DNA of 64,000 bases, from contig BLXT01008059.1 of NCBI GenBank assembly GCA_019648995.1, forward strand, positions 187,577 to 251,576, given 5' to 3'. Positions 56,901-58,831 of this stretch are shown piece after piece (the first letter of the stretch is position 1; each line of letters starts with the position of its first letter). Under the pieces are notes generated by a model. That model did no database searches, was not told the DNA's origin, and worked only from the letters and a program-made list of their open reading frames with translations. This stretch comes from Plakobranchus ocellatus (Eukaryota; Mollusca; Gastropoda; Plakobranchidae). The position numbers were made by a program, and so were the translations under genes.

Positions 56901-58351
56901 TCACTATGTTATGATAACAAACAAAAGACTCACTCTCATTGAGTGGTCACAAAAGATAACAAGCAAAAGACAAAAAAATTCATCAAGTTTAAATTTTATT
57001 TACACAAACACAGTCGGTGTTTCCAAATGTTTCCATTTGAAGCTGAGACAGGAAAAAGGCAAAAGTAACATTGGATGTATTCAGTAGATTTTCCTTTGAA
57101 AATAAGTTTTAAGTGAAAGAAATTAGATAATGACAGACTGTTTGAAAGTAACATTGCATGTTTAAATTCAGACTTTCTAAGGAGAATGAGAATACTGAGG
57201 CAGTAAATAAGGTCACCAGCTGTTCTGTATTGACATGAAGCAGAAAAATATGCACTACATTATACTTAAAACAGTTTCTTTAAGAATCCCTCAACACACC
57301 ACTAATCTATCATTCAAACTATATTCCCATCCTCTCTCTCTCTCTTTCAAATTCCTCATTCGGAACAAAAACTTAATGTTCTTGAGTCTTCCTCTACATC
57401 ATAACAATAAATAGTTGATTAAACAACCTAATAGGCAAGCCTATTCCTACAGTCAGGTATTAAAGCCAAAATTAATCTCATTAGCCTCGATGTAGTTAAA
57501 AGAACTTTTCCCCTAAATCTTGCTCCAATGCTTGTCTCCCTTGGGATCCCAAACCCATGCTACTACTTGCTACATTTTTATTTTTTTCATACACTCTCCT
57601 AGAATGCGGGATCTATTTTGTATATAAGCCTGTCCATAACAAGATGATTTCAAACTTTCAGGCCATCTTTTTGGTCAGGGTGCAATATGTGGGGTTCCAA
57701 TCCATGACATAGGATCCCTGAATATCTTAGAGTGGACTCACTATCCACTGTGCGACCAACACCCCTTATTTTAGAAAGAGCAAAGTGAAAGATTTTATTC
57801 TGATCGAAAAAAACTCAAAGTTGAAGACGAAAAGTTATGAAAAAAAATGTATTAAGATTGATTTAGATTTTCCAAGATTCTTTCTAAATTATTTGATATG
57901 TTGATAAACAACTGGAAATCTTAATTTTGATTCCAGATTTAGAATTCTCAAGATAGGATGTTCTTGAATAATATCTTATTATATTCTTTACCGGATCTAT
58001 GATAAACCTGAAAAAAGATTCTTTTCCTCCACAAGATTTTTGTGCATGCCTATTTATATCTAGATCTAGTAATGGTGGTTCTTTCGTCTAATTTTTTTTC
58101 ATCATTAATTTGCTATTGTGATTGATTCATATCTACACCTTTTCAAAAGTCAAATAAAATGAATCTAGCTTCTCAATACAATCAAATCACACAAAGCGTA
58201 CCTCGCTTTTGGGGCCATAGTACCGGATACTTTTGCTGCCTTTGCCAACATTTTTCACCGAAATGGGTATTTCAAACACGCTTTTTGGTGTAGTATTGAA
58301 AAACTGCACCACAGGAGGAATAATTCTTACTCCAAAGACATCACCTTCCAT
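3234..58351 (-). CDS. CFAP47: CFAP47 (cilia- and flagella-associated protein 47), 47 exons, 3' end outside the window
   Basis: Large structural protein of motile cilia and sperm flagella; the algal orthologue FAP47 is a scaffold of the axonemal central apparatus, and human CFAP47 defects cause male infertility (family knowledge). Forty-seven exons with GT/AG borders join in one frame for 2,447 residues without a stop. The protein opens with MEGDVFGVRIIPPVV, typical of the family, followed by many ASH/MSP-like beta-sandwich segments (for example residues 51-264, 372-460, 987-1056, 1977-2064). A calponin-homology domain spans about 1832-1960 (ERILLAWMN, then VNFDYDLMDGLVIASLL, then DITDPNPIPLLLLAVHLYQRLP). 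Pro/Thr-rich (about 1150-1166) and Ser-rich (1475-1560) linkers look lineage-specific. Human CFAP47 is about 3,200 residues, so roughly 700 remain to the left. The start has A at -3 and G at +4. It is divergently paired with DNAJB13. HYDIN and other ASH-repeat proteins are less likely because of the CH position and N-terminus. Confidence 0.93.
3694..3829 (-). CDS. CFAP47: CFAP47 exon 46
   Basis: Residues 2334-2379, GVGPVADVYRVEVDSPF to GTRVPK; phase 0 in, 1 out at donor gtgcaagt. Confidence 0.9.
4556..4678 (-). CDS. CFAP47: CFAP47 exon 45
   Basis: Residues 2293-2333, QMGDVEVQRRQVTGTIM to AVTMAK; symmetric phase 0. Confidence 0.9.
4925..4965. repeat. Compound (CT)n(AT)n microsatellite
   Basis: CT units followed directly by AT units. 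Confidence 0.95.
7822..7844. repeat. (TG)n microsatellite
   Basis: TG array only 17 bp from the donor side of CFAP47 exon 44. Confidence 0.95.
7861..8000 (-). CDS. CFAP47: CFAP47 exon 44
   Basis: Residues 2246-2292, GSGKGHYGGDESIIYWK to IIAAQQ; phase 1 in, 0 out. Confidence 0.9.
8079..8105. repeat. Poly-G run ending in a 2-base gap
   Basis: Twenty-five G followed by two N. Such a pure G run next to N is probably partly a sequencing artefact. Confidence 0.8.
8810..9064 (-). CDS. CFAP47: CFAP47 exon 43
   Basis: Residues 2161-2246, SQIPTLMAFHTPMRTVN to SSAAAA; phase 1 in, 1 out. VEVDFLPFHIGERQCSVIF is an ASH strand set. Confidence 0.93.
9840..9939 (-). CDS. CFAP47: CFAP47 exon 42
   Basis: Residues 2128-2161, TTRSKINNGRKRPDTPP to EQQEQKN; phase 0 in, 1 out, donor gtgagt. 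Basic linker. Confidence 0.9.
10569..10739 (-). CDS. CFAP47: CFAP47 exon 41
   Basis: Residues 2071-2127, STVKVESPCYELERVML to LLKTKSK; symmetric phase 0. DVINPFAEGGEFRIVL is an ASH strand pair. Confidence 0.92.
10740..12697. other. CFAP47 intron 40, nothing recognised
   Basis: AT-rich intron with long poly-A (for example 11994-12014); no coding segment or repeat family recognised. Confidence 0.6.
12698..12715 (-). CDS. CFAP47: CFAP47 exon 40, predicted 18-nt microexon
   Basis: Eighteen bases encoding KKGLDQ, flanked by a pyrimidine-rich tract ending ttacag and by donor gtaatt; phase 0 on both sides, as required between exons 39 and 41. It may be real or optional, because exons 39 and 41 also join in frame without it. 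Confidence 0.6.
13496..13538. repeat. Compound (GT)n(GA)n microsatellite
   Basis: GT array followed by GA array, immediately before the first copy of the gap-flanking repeat. Confidence 0.95.
13549..13655. repeat. Gap-flanking direct repeat, copy 1
   Basis: 107 bp, differing from the copy at 13816-13922 at only two positions. It abuts a 160-base gap. Confidence 0.95.
13656..13815. other. Assembly gap (160 N)
   Basis: Run of N between two near-identical 107-bp repeats. The distance between repeat starts is 267 bp. Confidence 1.
13816..13922. repeat. Gap-flanking direct repeat, copy 2
   Basis: Second copy of the 107-bp unit. It is either a true tandem repeat or a collapsed or duplicated allele around an unresolved microsatellite. 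Confidence 0.95.
14239..14659. repeat. 420-bp polypurine tract
   Basis: Almost only A and G on the plus strand, irregular GGA/GAA/AGA units with very few pyrimidine interruptions. On the sense strand of CFAP47 it is a polypyrimidine tract inside intron 39. The long reading frames on it have no coding character. Confidence 0.95.
15594..15857 (-). CDS. CFAP47: CFAP47 exon 39
   Basis: Residues 1977-2064, VKVTNTSPKNLVYHVLI to IDNIKPK; symmetric phase 0. A complete ASH unit (VTNTSPKNLVYHV, then IPPKSTLPLSVEF). Confidence 0.94.
15858..17221. other. CFAP47 intron 38, nothing recognised
   Basis: AT-rich; no gene or repeat family identified. Confidence 0.6.
17222..17356 (-). CDS. CFAP47: CFAP47 exon 38, end of CH domain
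   Basis: Residues 1932-1976, AIDITDPNPIPLLLLAV to STVTRQ; symmetric phase 0. DITDPNPIPLLLLAVHLYQ is the final CH helix. Confidence 0.93.
17357..19657. other. CFAP47 intron 37, nothing recognised
   Basis: 2.3-kb AT-rich intron with a short GA-rich patch at 17443-17530 and an AT dinucleotide stretch near 17846-17864; no gene seen. Confidence 0.6.
19658..19774 (-). CDS. CFAP47: CFAP47 exon 37, CH domain
   Basis: Residues 1893-1931, IKSHLEGMYTHPATAEQ to GLDYDIQ; symmetric phase 0. Confidence 0.92.
20686..20783 (-). CDS. CFAP47: CFAP47 exon 36, CH domain
   Basis: Residues 1860-1892, EGIPPSRWIVNFDYDLM to GAHMPFL; phase 1 in, 0 out. The D-L-x-DG-x-V pattern is the CH core helix. Confidence 0.93.
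21373..21568 (-). CDS. CFAP47: CFAP47 exon 35, start of CH domain
   Basis: Residues 1795-1860, VLVLAKVTPKTLKALSN to IWKECPK; phase 0 in, 1 out. ERILLAWMNYHYE (from 1835) is CH helix 1. Confidence 0.93.
21954..22030. repeat. (CT)n microsatellite
   Basis: About 38 uninterrupted CT units ending 63 bp from the donor side of CFAP47 exon 34. Confidence 0.97.
22093..22315 (-). CDS. CFAP47: CFAP47 exon 34
   Basis: Residues 1720-1794, RCQGACVSAIQPEYLMA to VLLQILK; phase 2 in, 0 out. Helix-rich, including EAISKRMWTDVLLQILK. Confidence 0.93.
22729..23045. repeat. 317-bp polypyrimidine (TCC-rich) tract
   Basis: Almost only C and T on the plus strand, with TCC/CTC/TTC units; a purine tract on the CFAP47 sense strand inside intron 33. 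Its composition is the mirror image of the tract at 14239-14659. Confidence 0.95.
23221..23505 (-). CDS. CFAP47: CFAP47 exon 33
   Basis: Residues 1625-1720, QAISKKTAAEPAKTKED to CTLLTFL; phase 2 in, 2 out. Contains the helical KTIYDMINFLSGRSVPGIP segment that precedes the CH domain. Confidence 0.93.
24140..24222 (-). mobile_element. Possible tRNA-like SINE fragment
   Basis: On the minus strand, GTGGTGCAGTGCATAGTGG resembles a pol III A box and GTTTGAGGCTA, about 40 bp on, resembles a B box. No second copy or target duplication found. In CFAP47 intron 32. Confidence 0.3.
24817..25072 (-). CDS. CFAP47: CFAP47 exon 32
   Basis: Residues 1540-1625, DSSGSASPGPRDGAMNK to PETFR; phase 1 in, 2 out. 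The second half, MACQRWFSAQGWPGGAYPV, is the conserved lead-in to the CH-containing part. Confidence 0.92.
25769..25964 (-). CDS. CFAP47: CFAP47 exon 31, Ser-rich linker
   Basis: Residues 1475-1540, GSSPKGRKLPAEKSAPR to SSNSLS; phase 0 in, 1 out. Low-complexity Ser/Thr/Pro composition, probably disordered, leading toward the CH region. Confidence 0.85.
26359..26458 (-). CDS. CFAP47: CFAP47 exon 30
   Basis: Residues 1441-1474, VFSMQVTATADNCLLTC to HQIVCEQ; phase 2 in, 0 out. Confidence 0.9.
26603..26960. repeat. Cluster of (CT)n arrays
   Basis: Several CT blocks up to about 19 units, separated by CT-rich degenerate sequence, filling much of CFAP47 intron 29. Confidence 0.95.
27105..27234 (-). 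CDS. CFAP47: CFAP47 exon 29
   Basis: Residues 1398-1441, EIKPCSGTEAQVDPCAL to SDESGQ; phase 1 in, 2 out. Donor gtgagt at 27104 is preferred over a gt two bases earlier because only it joins exon 30 in frame. The intron beyond is dense in CT microsatellites. Confidence 0.88.
27772..27863 (-). CDS. CFAP47: CFAP47 exon 28
   Basis: Residues 1367-1398, KQSKILVTLPDIECDDE to SFLQGN; phase 2 in, 1 out. Confidence 0.9.
28181..28379 (-). CDS. CFAP47: CFAP47 exon 27
   Basis: Residues 1301-1367, ESAGRYECCIPVVINSE to LLASHYR; phase 1 in, 2 out, donor gtatgt. Confidence 0.93.
28805..29006 (-). CDS. CFAP47: CFAP47 exon 26
   Basis: Residues 1234-1301, AVLIINNSNNRLTWGLD to LVNFCP; phase 0 in, 1 out. Separated from exon 25 by the longest intron of the gene in this window (4.46 kb). 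Confidence 0.93.
29007..33467. other. CFAP47 intron 25, longest intron here
   Basis: 4.46 kb, AT-rich. Holds a TA array at 29037-29055 and a decayed minisatellite (29100-29640). 29640-33467 shows only A/T-rich low complexity, with no gene recognised. Confidence 0.6.
29100..29640. repeat. Decayed minisatellite, about 33-37 bp unit
   Basis: Recurring motif approximating CACAATACTGTTCATATGT followed by AGGTAGATA, seen in the clearest form at 29126-29180, 29353-29430 and 29563-29620. Units are diverged and the spacing varies. Confidence 0.6.
33468..33749 (-). CDS. CFAP47: CFAP47 exon 25 with Pro/Thr-rich linker
   Basis: Residues 1140-1233, VAAYDFILPVVVNHLGA to ITMGSTK; symmetric phase 0. Residues about 1157-1173 form APTPAPTPFPPTPAPS, a flexible linker inside an otherwise beta-rich region and probably a lineage-specific insertion. 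Confidence 0.93.
34831..34928 (-). CDS. CFAP47: CFAP47 exon 24
   Basis: Residues 1107-1139, EDFNYQLLNPGMSSVTL to TFTPSQ; phase 1 in, 0 out, donor gtaagt. Confidence 0.92.
35200..35281 (-). CDS. CFAP47: CFAP47 exon 23
   Basis: Residues 1080-1107, AITKCRLEVDLTKYKDF to CQSQ; phase 0 in, 1 out. Confidence 0.9.
35926..35994 (-). CDS. CFAP47: CFAP47 exon 22
   Basis: 69 nt, residues 1057-1079, PSFNFGGVYCGSSTTVP to RLENK; symmetric phase 0. Confidence 0.9.
36490..36699 (-). CDS. CFAP47: CFAP47 exon 21
   Basis: Residues 987-1056, VSDPNPLPGLTVSPVHG to VNIDV; symmetric phase 0. PVHGVVPVGGSTEVRVALTP is the strand-and-turn signature of an ASH/MSP fold. Confidence 0.94.
37078..37200 (-). CDS. CFAP47: CFAP47 exon 20
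   Basis: Residues 946-986, LGSTNVYFLDQRITFGA to NNHAYFQ; symmetric phase 0. Confidence 0.92.
37201..38489. other. CFAP47 intron 19
   Basis: No gene; contains a short minisatellite at 38158-38260. Confidence 0.6.
38158..38260. repeat. Three-copy minisatellite
   Basis: Three units of 32-36 bp sharing atacatttgggag and an aagcaagt-like segment. Confidence 0.85.
38490..38620 (-). CDS. CFAP47: CFAP47 exon 19
   Basis: Residues 902-945, GVVDPGTDLDCEVVWHP to KLTCRAE; phase 1 in, 0 out. Confidence 0.92.
38817..38927 (-). CDS. CFAP47: CFAP47 exon 18
   Basis: Residues 865-902, GFRNVITLNNKLNYPAE to IRPAT; phase 1 in, 1 out. The LNNKLNYPAEFTW strand is typical of ASH units. Confidence 0.92.
39347..39480 (-). 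CDS. CFAP47: CFAP47 exon 17
   Basis: Residues 820-865, RSVVYTVNGFYKHHVTV to GMPAEA; phase 2 in, 1 out. Confidence 0.92.
39833..39945 (-). CDS. CFAP47: CFAP47 exon 16
   Basis: Residues 783-820, IDCRELRQSSPLSQVVP to TRGRFQ; phase 0 in, 2 out. Confidence 0.92.
40391..40415. repeat. (ATTT)n microsatellite
   Basis: Five to six ATTT units in CFAP47 intron 15. Confidence 0.9.
40726..40829 (-). CDS. CFAP47: CFAP47 exon 15
   Basis: Residues 748-782, GPPTIDFGQICLKSTCQ to IHVIAE; phase 1 in, 0 out. IDFGQI and NNLGHYIHV are ASH strands. Confidence 0.92.
41349..41445 (-). CDS. CFAP47: CFAP47 exon 14
   Basis: Residues 716-748, ICDGLNAVPTTMEEKLD to LHQIVI; phase 0 in, 1 out. The donor is gtgggt at 41348; using the gt four bases further downstream would put a stop in exon 15. 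Confidence 0.88.
41990..43470 (+). pseudogene. piggyBac-type DNA transposon remnant
   Basis: Degraded transposase in CFAP47 intron 13, antisense to the gene. Recognisable blocks: DKPTKLSLMFYILSESQAG, YAYNFEVYCN and SVDNYYCCSKLADKL with GTV shortly after (42841-43071); DNYY carries the second catalytic Asp of the DDE_Tnp_1_7 fold. At 43312-43440 is a cysteine-rich tail, ECIVC then QYQCEPC and WCVYPCF, like the piggyBac zinc-binding C-terminus, but in two frames. An N-terminal helical part may lie at 41998-42220. The block with the first catalytic Asp is not recognisable; several frame changes and stops intervene. No terminal inverted repeats or TTAA pair identified. Confidence 0.75.
44264..44346 (-). 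CDS. CFAP47: CFAP47 exon 13
   Basis: Residues 688-715, PPLPPNADWKLLSTKEL to AISKP; phase 1 in, 0 out. Confidence 0.9.
44778..44881 (-). CDS. CFAP47: CFAP47 exon 12
   Basis: Residues 653-688, KEFLETNNNMDIGIKNAAG to ILADPS; phase 2 in, 1 out. Confidence 0.9.
45755..45767. repeat. LINE target-site duplication, left copy
   Basis: atgtacaaataca, identical to the 13 bases at 47028-47040 that follow the LINE tail. Confidence 0.85.
45768..47027 (+). mobile_element. 5'-truncated LINE (non-LTR retrotransposon)
   Basis: Reverse transcriptase fragment: PKKPGATECELHRTISLMS, GQCGFVEDKGTSNAIY, motif A FIDYTKAFDRV, motif B RGVRQGC and motif C LRYADDTVLIAEN. The order and wording match LINE reverse transcriptases widespread in invertebrates; the clade is not assigned. 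The 5' part (endonuclease and early RT) is absent, as expected for truncated insertion. Directly after RQGCVL the sequence jumps to GIKVGGQN in another frame, implying loss of about 30-40 codons. Bases 46328-46952 are an assembly gap. The last codons (DLWRDMIANTYKQGT, stop) run into a GAT-type tail. A 13-bp target duplication flanks it. In CFAP47 intron 11, antisense. Confidence 0.88.
46328..46952. other. Assembly gap (625 N)
   Basis: Gap inside the LINE, probably because the element is repeated in the genome. Confidence 1.
47028..47040. repeat. LINE target-site duplication, right copy
   Basis: atgtacaaataca, exact match to 45755-45767. Confidence 0.85.
47408..47429. repeat. (CA)n microsatellite
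   Basis: About eleven CA units in CFAP47 intron 11. Confidence 0.95.
47562..47714 (-). CDS. CFAP47: CFAP47 exon 11
   Basis: Residues 602-653, QTMFTRTERYNYIDPDY to LAKQQK; phase 2 in, 2 out. Ends in a basic, probably helical segment (HKLRERRLAKQQK) between ASH blocks. Confidence 0.92.
47965..48235 (-). CDS. CFAP47: CFAP47 exon 10
   Basis: Residues 512-602, GLTPLISNEVGMYVETT to DRKDRF; phase 1 in, 2 out, donor gtaagt. Confidence 0.92.
48906..49064 (-). CDS. CFAP47: CFAP47 exon 9
   Basis: Residues 459-512, GSFKPEQLLDVLGQVAD to KPKFNK; phase 1 in, 1 out. Confidence 0.92.
49456..49716 (-). CDS. CFAP47: CFAP47 exon 8
   Basis: Residues 372-459, a full ASH unit: GAYAEVALTGTALPV, FDFGECPVGEHAD, then FSFAPKQA; phase 1 in, 1 out. 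Confidence 0.94.
49815..49932 (-). mobile_element. tRNA-derived SINE copy
   Basis: On the minus strand, TTGGTGTTGCACTAGTAAG (A-box-like), then GGTTTGAGCCTGCCA (close to the GGTTCRANYCC B box), then a tail with GGCCTGA and AGCCTGAAATCA that resembles the tail of the copies at 52184 and 57621. In CFAP47 intron 7. Confidence 0.5.
50682..50836 (-). CDS. CFAP47: CFAP47 exon 7
   Basis: Residues 320-372, RWYASQQGWKSQVCPPP to TSKSNVE; phase 2 in, 1 out, donor gtgagc. Confidence 0.9.
51244..51410 (-). CDS. CFAP47: CFAP47 exon 6
   Basis: Residues 265-320, GVDLTQTTTAALAEEG to FFRFSP; phase 0 in, 2 out. The KPYQKIPIFFRFSP stretch resembles the closing strands of an ASH unit. Confidence 0.9.
52184..52345 (+). 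mobile_element. tRNA-derived SINE copy
   Basis: Starts AGGGGCATTGGTGGCTCAG, with tRNA A-box-like sequence and an AGTGAGTC segment; tail GGCCTGAAAGCCTGAGATCA then TCTTGTTATGG. The head and tail match the reverse complement of 57621-57768, so this is a dispersed family. In CFAP47 intron 5. Confidence 0.7.
52617..52848 (-). CDS. CFAP47: CFAP47 exon 5
   Basis: Residues 187-264, EVHLEGHDVTKLHIRGF to DAVAQEL; phase 2 in, 0 out. Contains FGNTYYG and a VLFNNGPEPVNF ASH strand. Confidence 0.93.
53161..53207 (-). CDS. CFAP47: CFAP47 exon 4
   Basis: 47 nt, residues 172-187, VEYVTRISGKFVEHA plus a split Glu; phase 0 in, 2 out, donor gtgagt. Too short for a simple ORF scan; found because it bridges the frames of exons 3 and 5. 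Confidence 0.88.
53727..53934 (-). CDS. CFAP47: CFAP47 exon 3
   Basis: Residues 102-171, AYPCQPIMDFDDEVDFG to HSEQKIK; phase 2 in, 0 out. Typical ASH strand pattern (DFGTV, LTNTGSKSGDFKI). Confidence 0.93.
54230..54335 (-). mobile_element. Possible tRNA-like SINE
   Basis: Minus strand reads CTAGGTGGCATAATAGTGT (A-box-like), with CTCAAGTTCAATCT (B-box-like) about 20 bp further on. Head resembles other SINEs here but the tail does not. In CFAP47 intron 2. Confidence 0.4.
54418..54432. repeat. (TA)n microsatellite
   Basis: Short TA array in CFAP47 intron 2. Confidence 0.9.
55179..55333 (-). CDS. CFAP47: CFAP47 exon 2
   Basis: Residues 51-102, NFSLKVKNPEEPVAPGL to GNVIEVPIY; phase 0 in, 2 out. 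The PVAPGL motif is characteristic of N-terminal ASH units. Confidence 0.92.
55334..58201. other. CFAP47 intron 1
   Basis: 2.9-kb first intron. Apart from the SINE at 57621-57768 it is AT-rich with no gene or clear regulatory element seen. Confidence 0.6.
57621..57768 (-). mobile_element. tRNA-derived SINE copy
   Basis: Minus strand AAGGGGTGTTGGTCGCACAG with GGATAGTGAGTCCA, a B-box-like GGATTGGAACCCC, and the tail GGCCTGAAAGTTTGAAATCA then TCTTGTTATGG shared with 52184-52345. In CFAP47 intron 1. Confidence 0.7.
58202..58351 (-). CDS. CFAP47: CFAP47 exon 1 (start codon)
   Basis: Residues 1-50, MEGDVFGVRIIPPVV to YYGPKSE; leaves in phase 0 at donor gtacgc. Initiator context is gaaaATGG. First exon of the first ASH-like unit. 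Confidence 0.92.
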
Positions 58352-58763
58352 TTTCAAAATGATCTGGAGTGTTATAAATTTTGCGGAAGCTTTGGTTTTC
58401 TTTTTTTTTTCTATGAATGTGGAGCACAGAGGTTTAACTTGTCAAACAGCGGACATGTTGTTTGGTTGCTTGGGACTCTTAGGTGACGAAATATTAGTAG
58501 GCGCATTTACGTAAATATGAATATTTCAATTGAACTAATATCAATAATATTTTCATTGGATAAATTGCCTTGGTATAGTTTTTTATTATTTTTTTTAATT
58601 TAAAAAAAATTTACCATGATGTTATAAAGTTTTCTTAAATTGTGCGTGAACATAACTAACAGCTTATCTTCAGCGTTACTAGGGTCGCCATATTGTTGTT
58701 GTTTGCAACTTTTCAAAGACAGAAGTCCAAAACATAGTGTGCGGCCACCGAGCAACAGACAAC
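58352..58763. promoter_or_regulatory. Divergent CFAP47/DNAJB13 promoter interval
   Basis: 412 bp separate the two start codons. The part nearest DNAJB13 (about 58660-58790) is visibly richer in CpG and GC than the surrounding introns. No TATA box is obvious in a convincing position. The arrangement suggests a shared bidirectional promoter for two ciliary genes; transcription starts cannot be seen from sequence. Confidence 0.7.
58675..58688 (-). promoter_or_regulatory. Candidate RFX X-box
   Basis: Minus-strand GCGACCCTAGTAAC matches the ciliary X-box consensus RYYNYYATRRNRAC at 12 of 14 positions. It lies between the two ciliary genes, 75 bp upstream of the DNAJB13 start. Two mismatches are in the left half and centre, so chance occurrence is possible. 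Confidence 0.4.
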
Positions 58764-58831
58764 ATGGGAGTCGACTATTACAACATTTTAGGCCTTACAC
58801 GAAGTGCTACAGACGCAGATATAAAAAAATT
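58764..58831 (+). CDS. DNAJB13: DNAJB13 exon 1 (start codon)
   Basis: Residues 1-23, [17 protein letters not shown] then ADIKK; leaves in phase 2 at donor gtaaga. First J-domain helix. Intron 1 is 1,383 bp. Confidence 0.92.
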
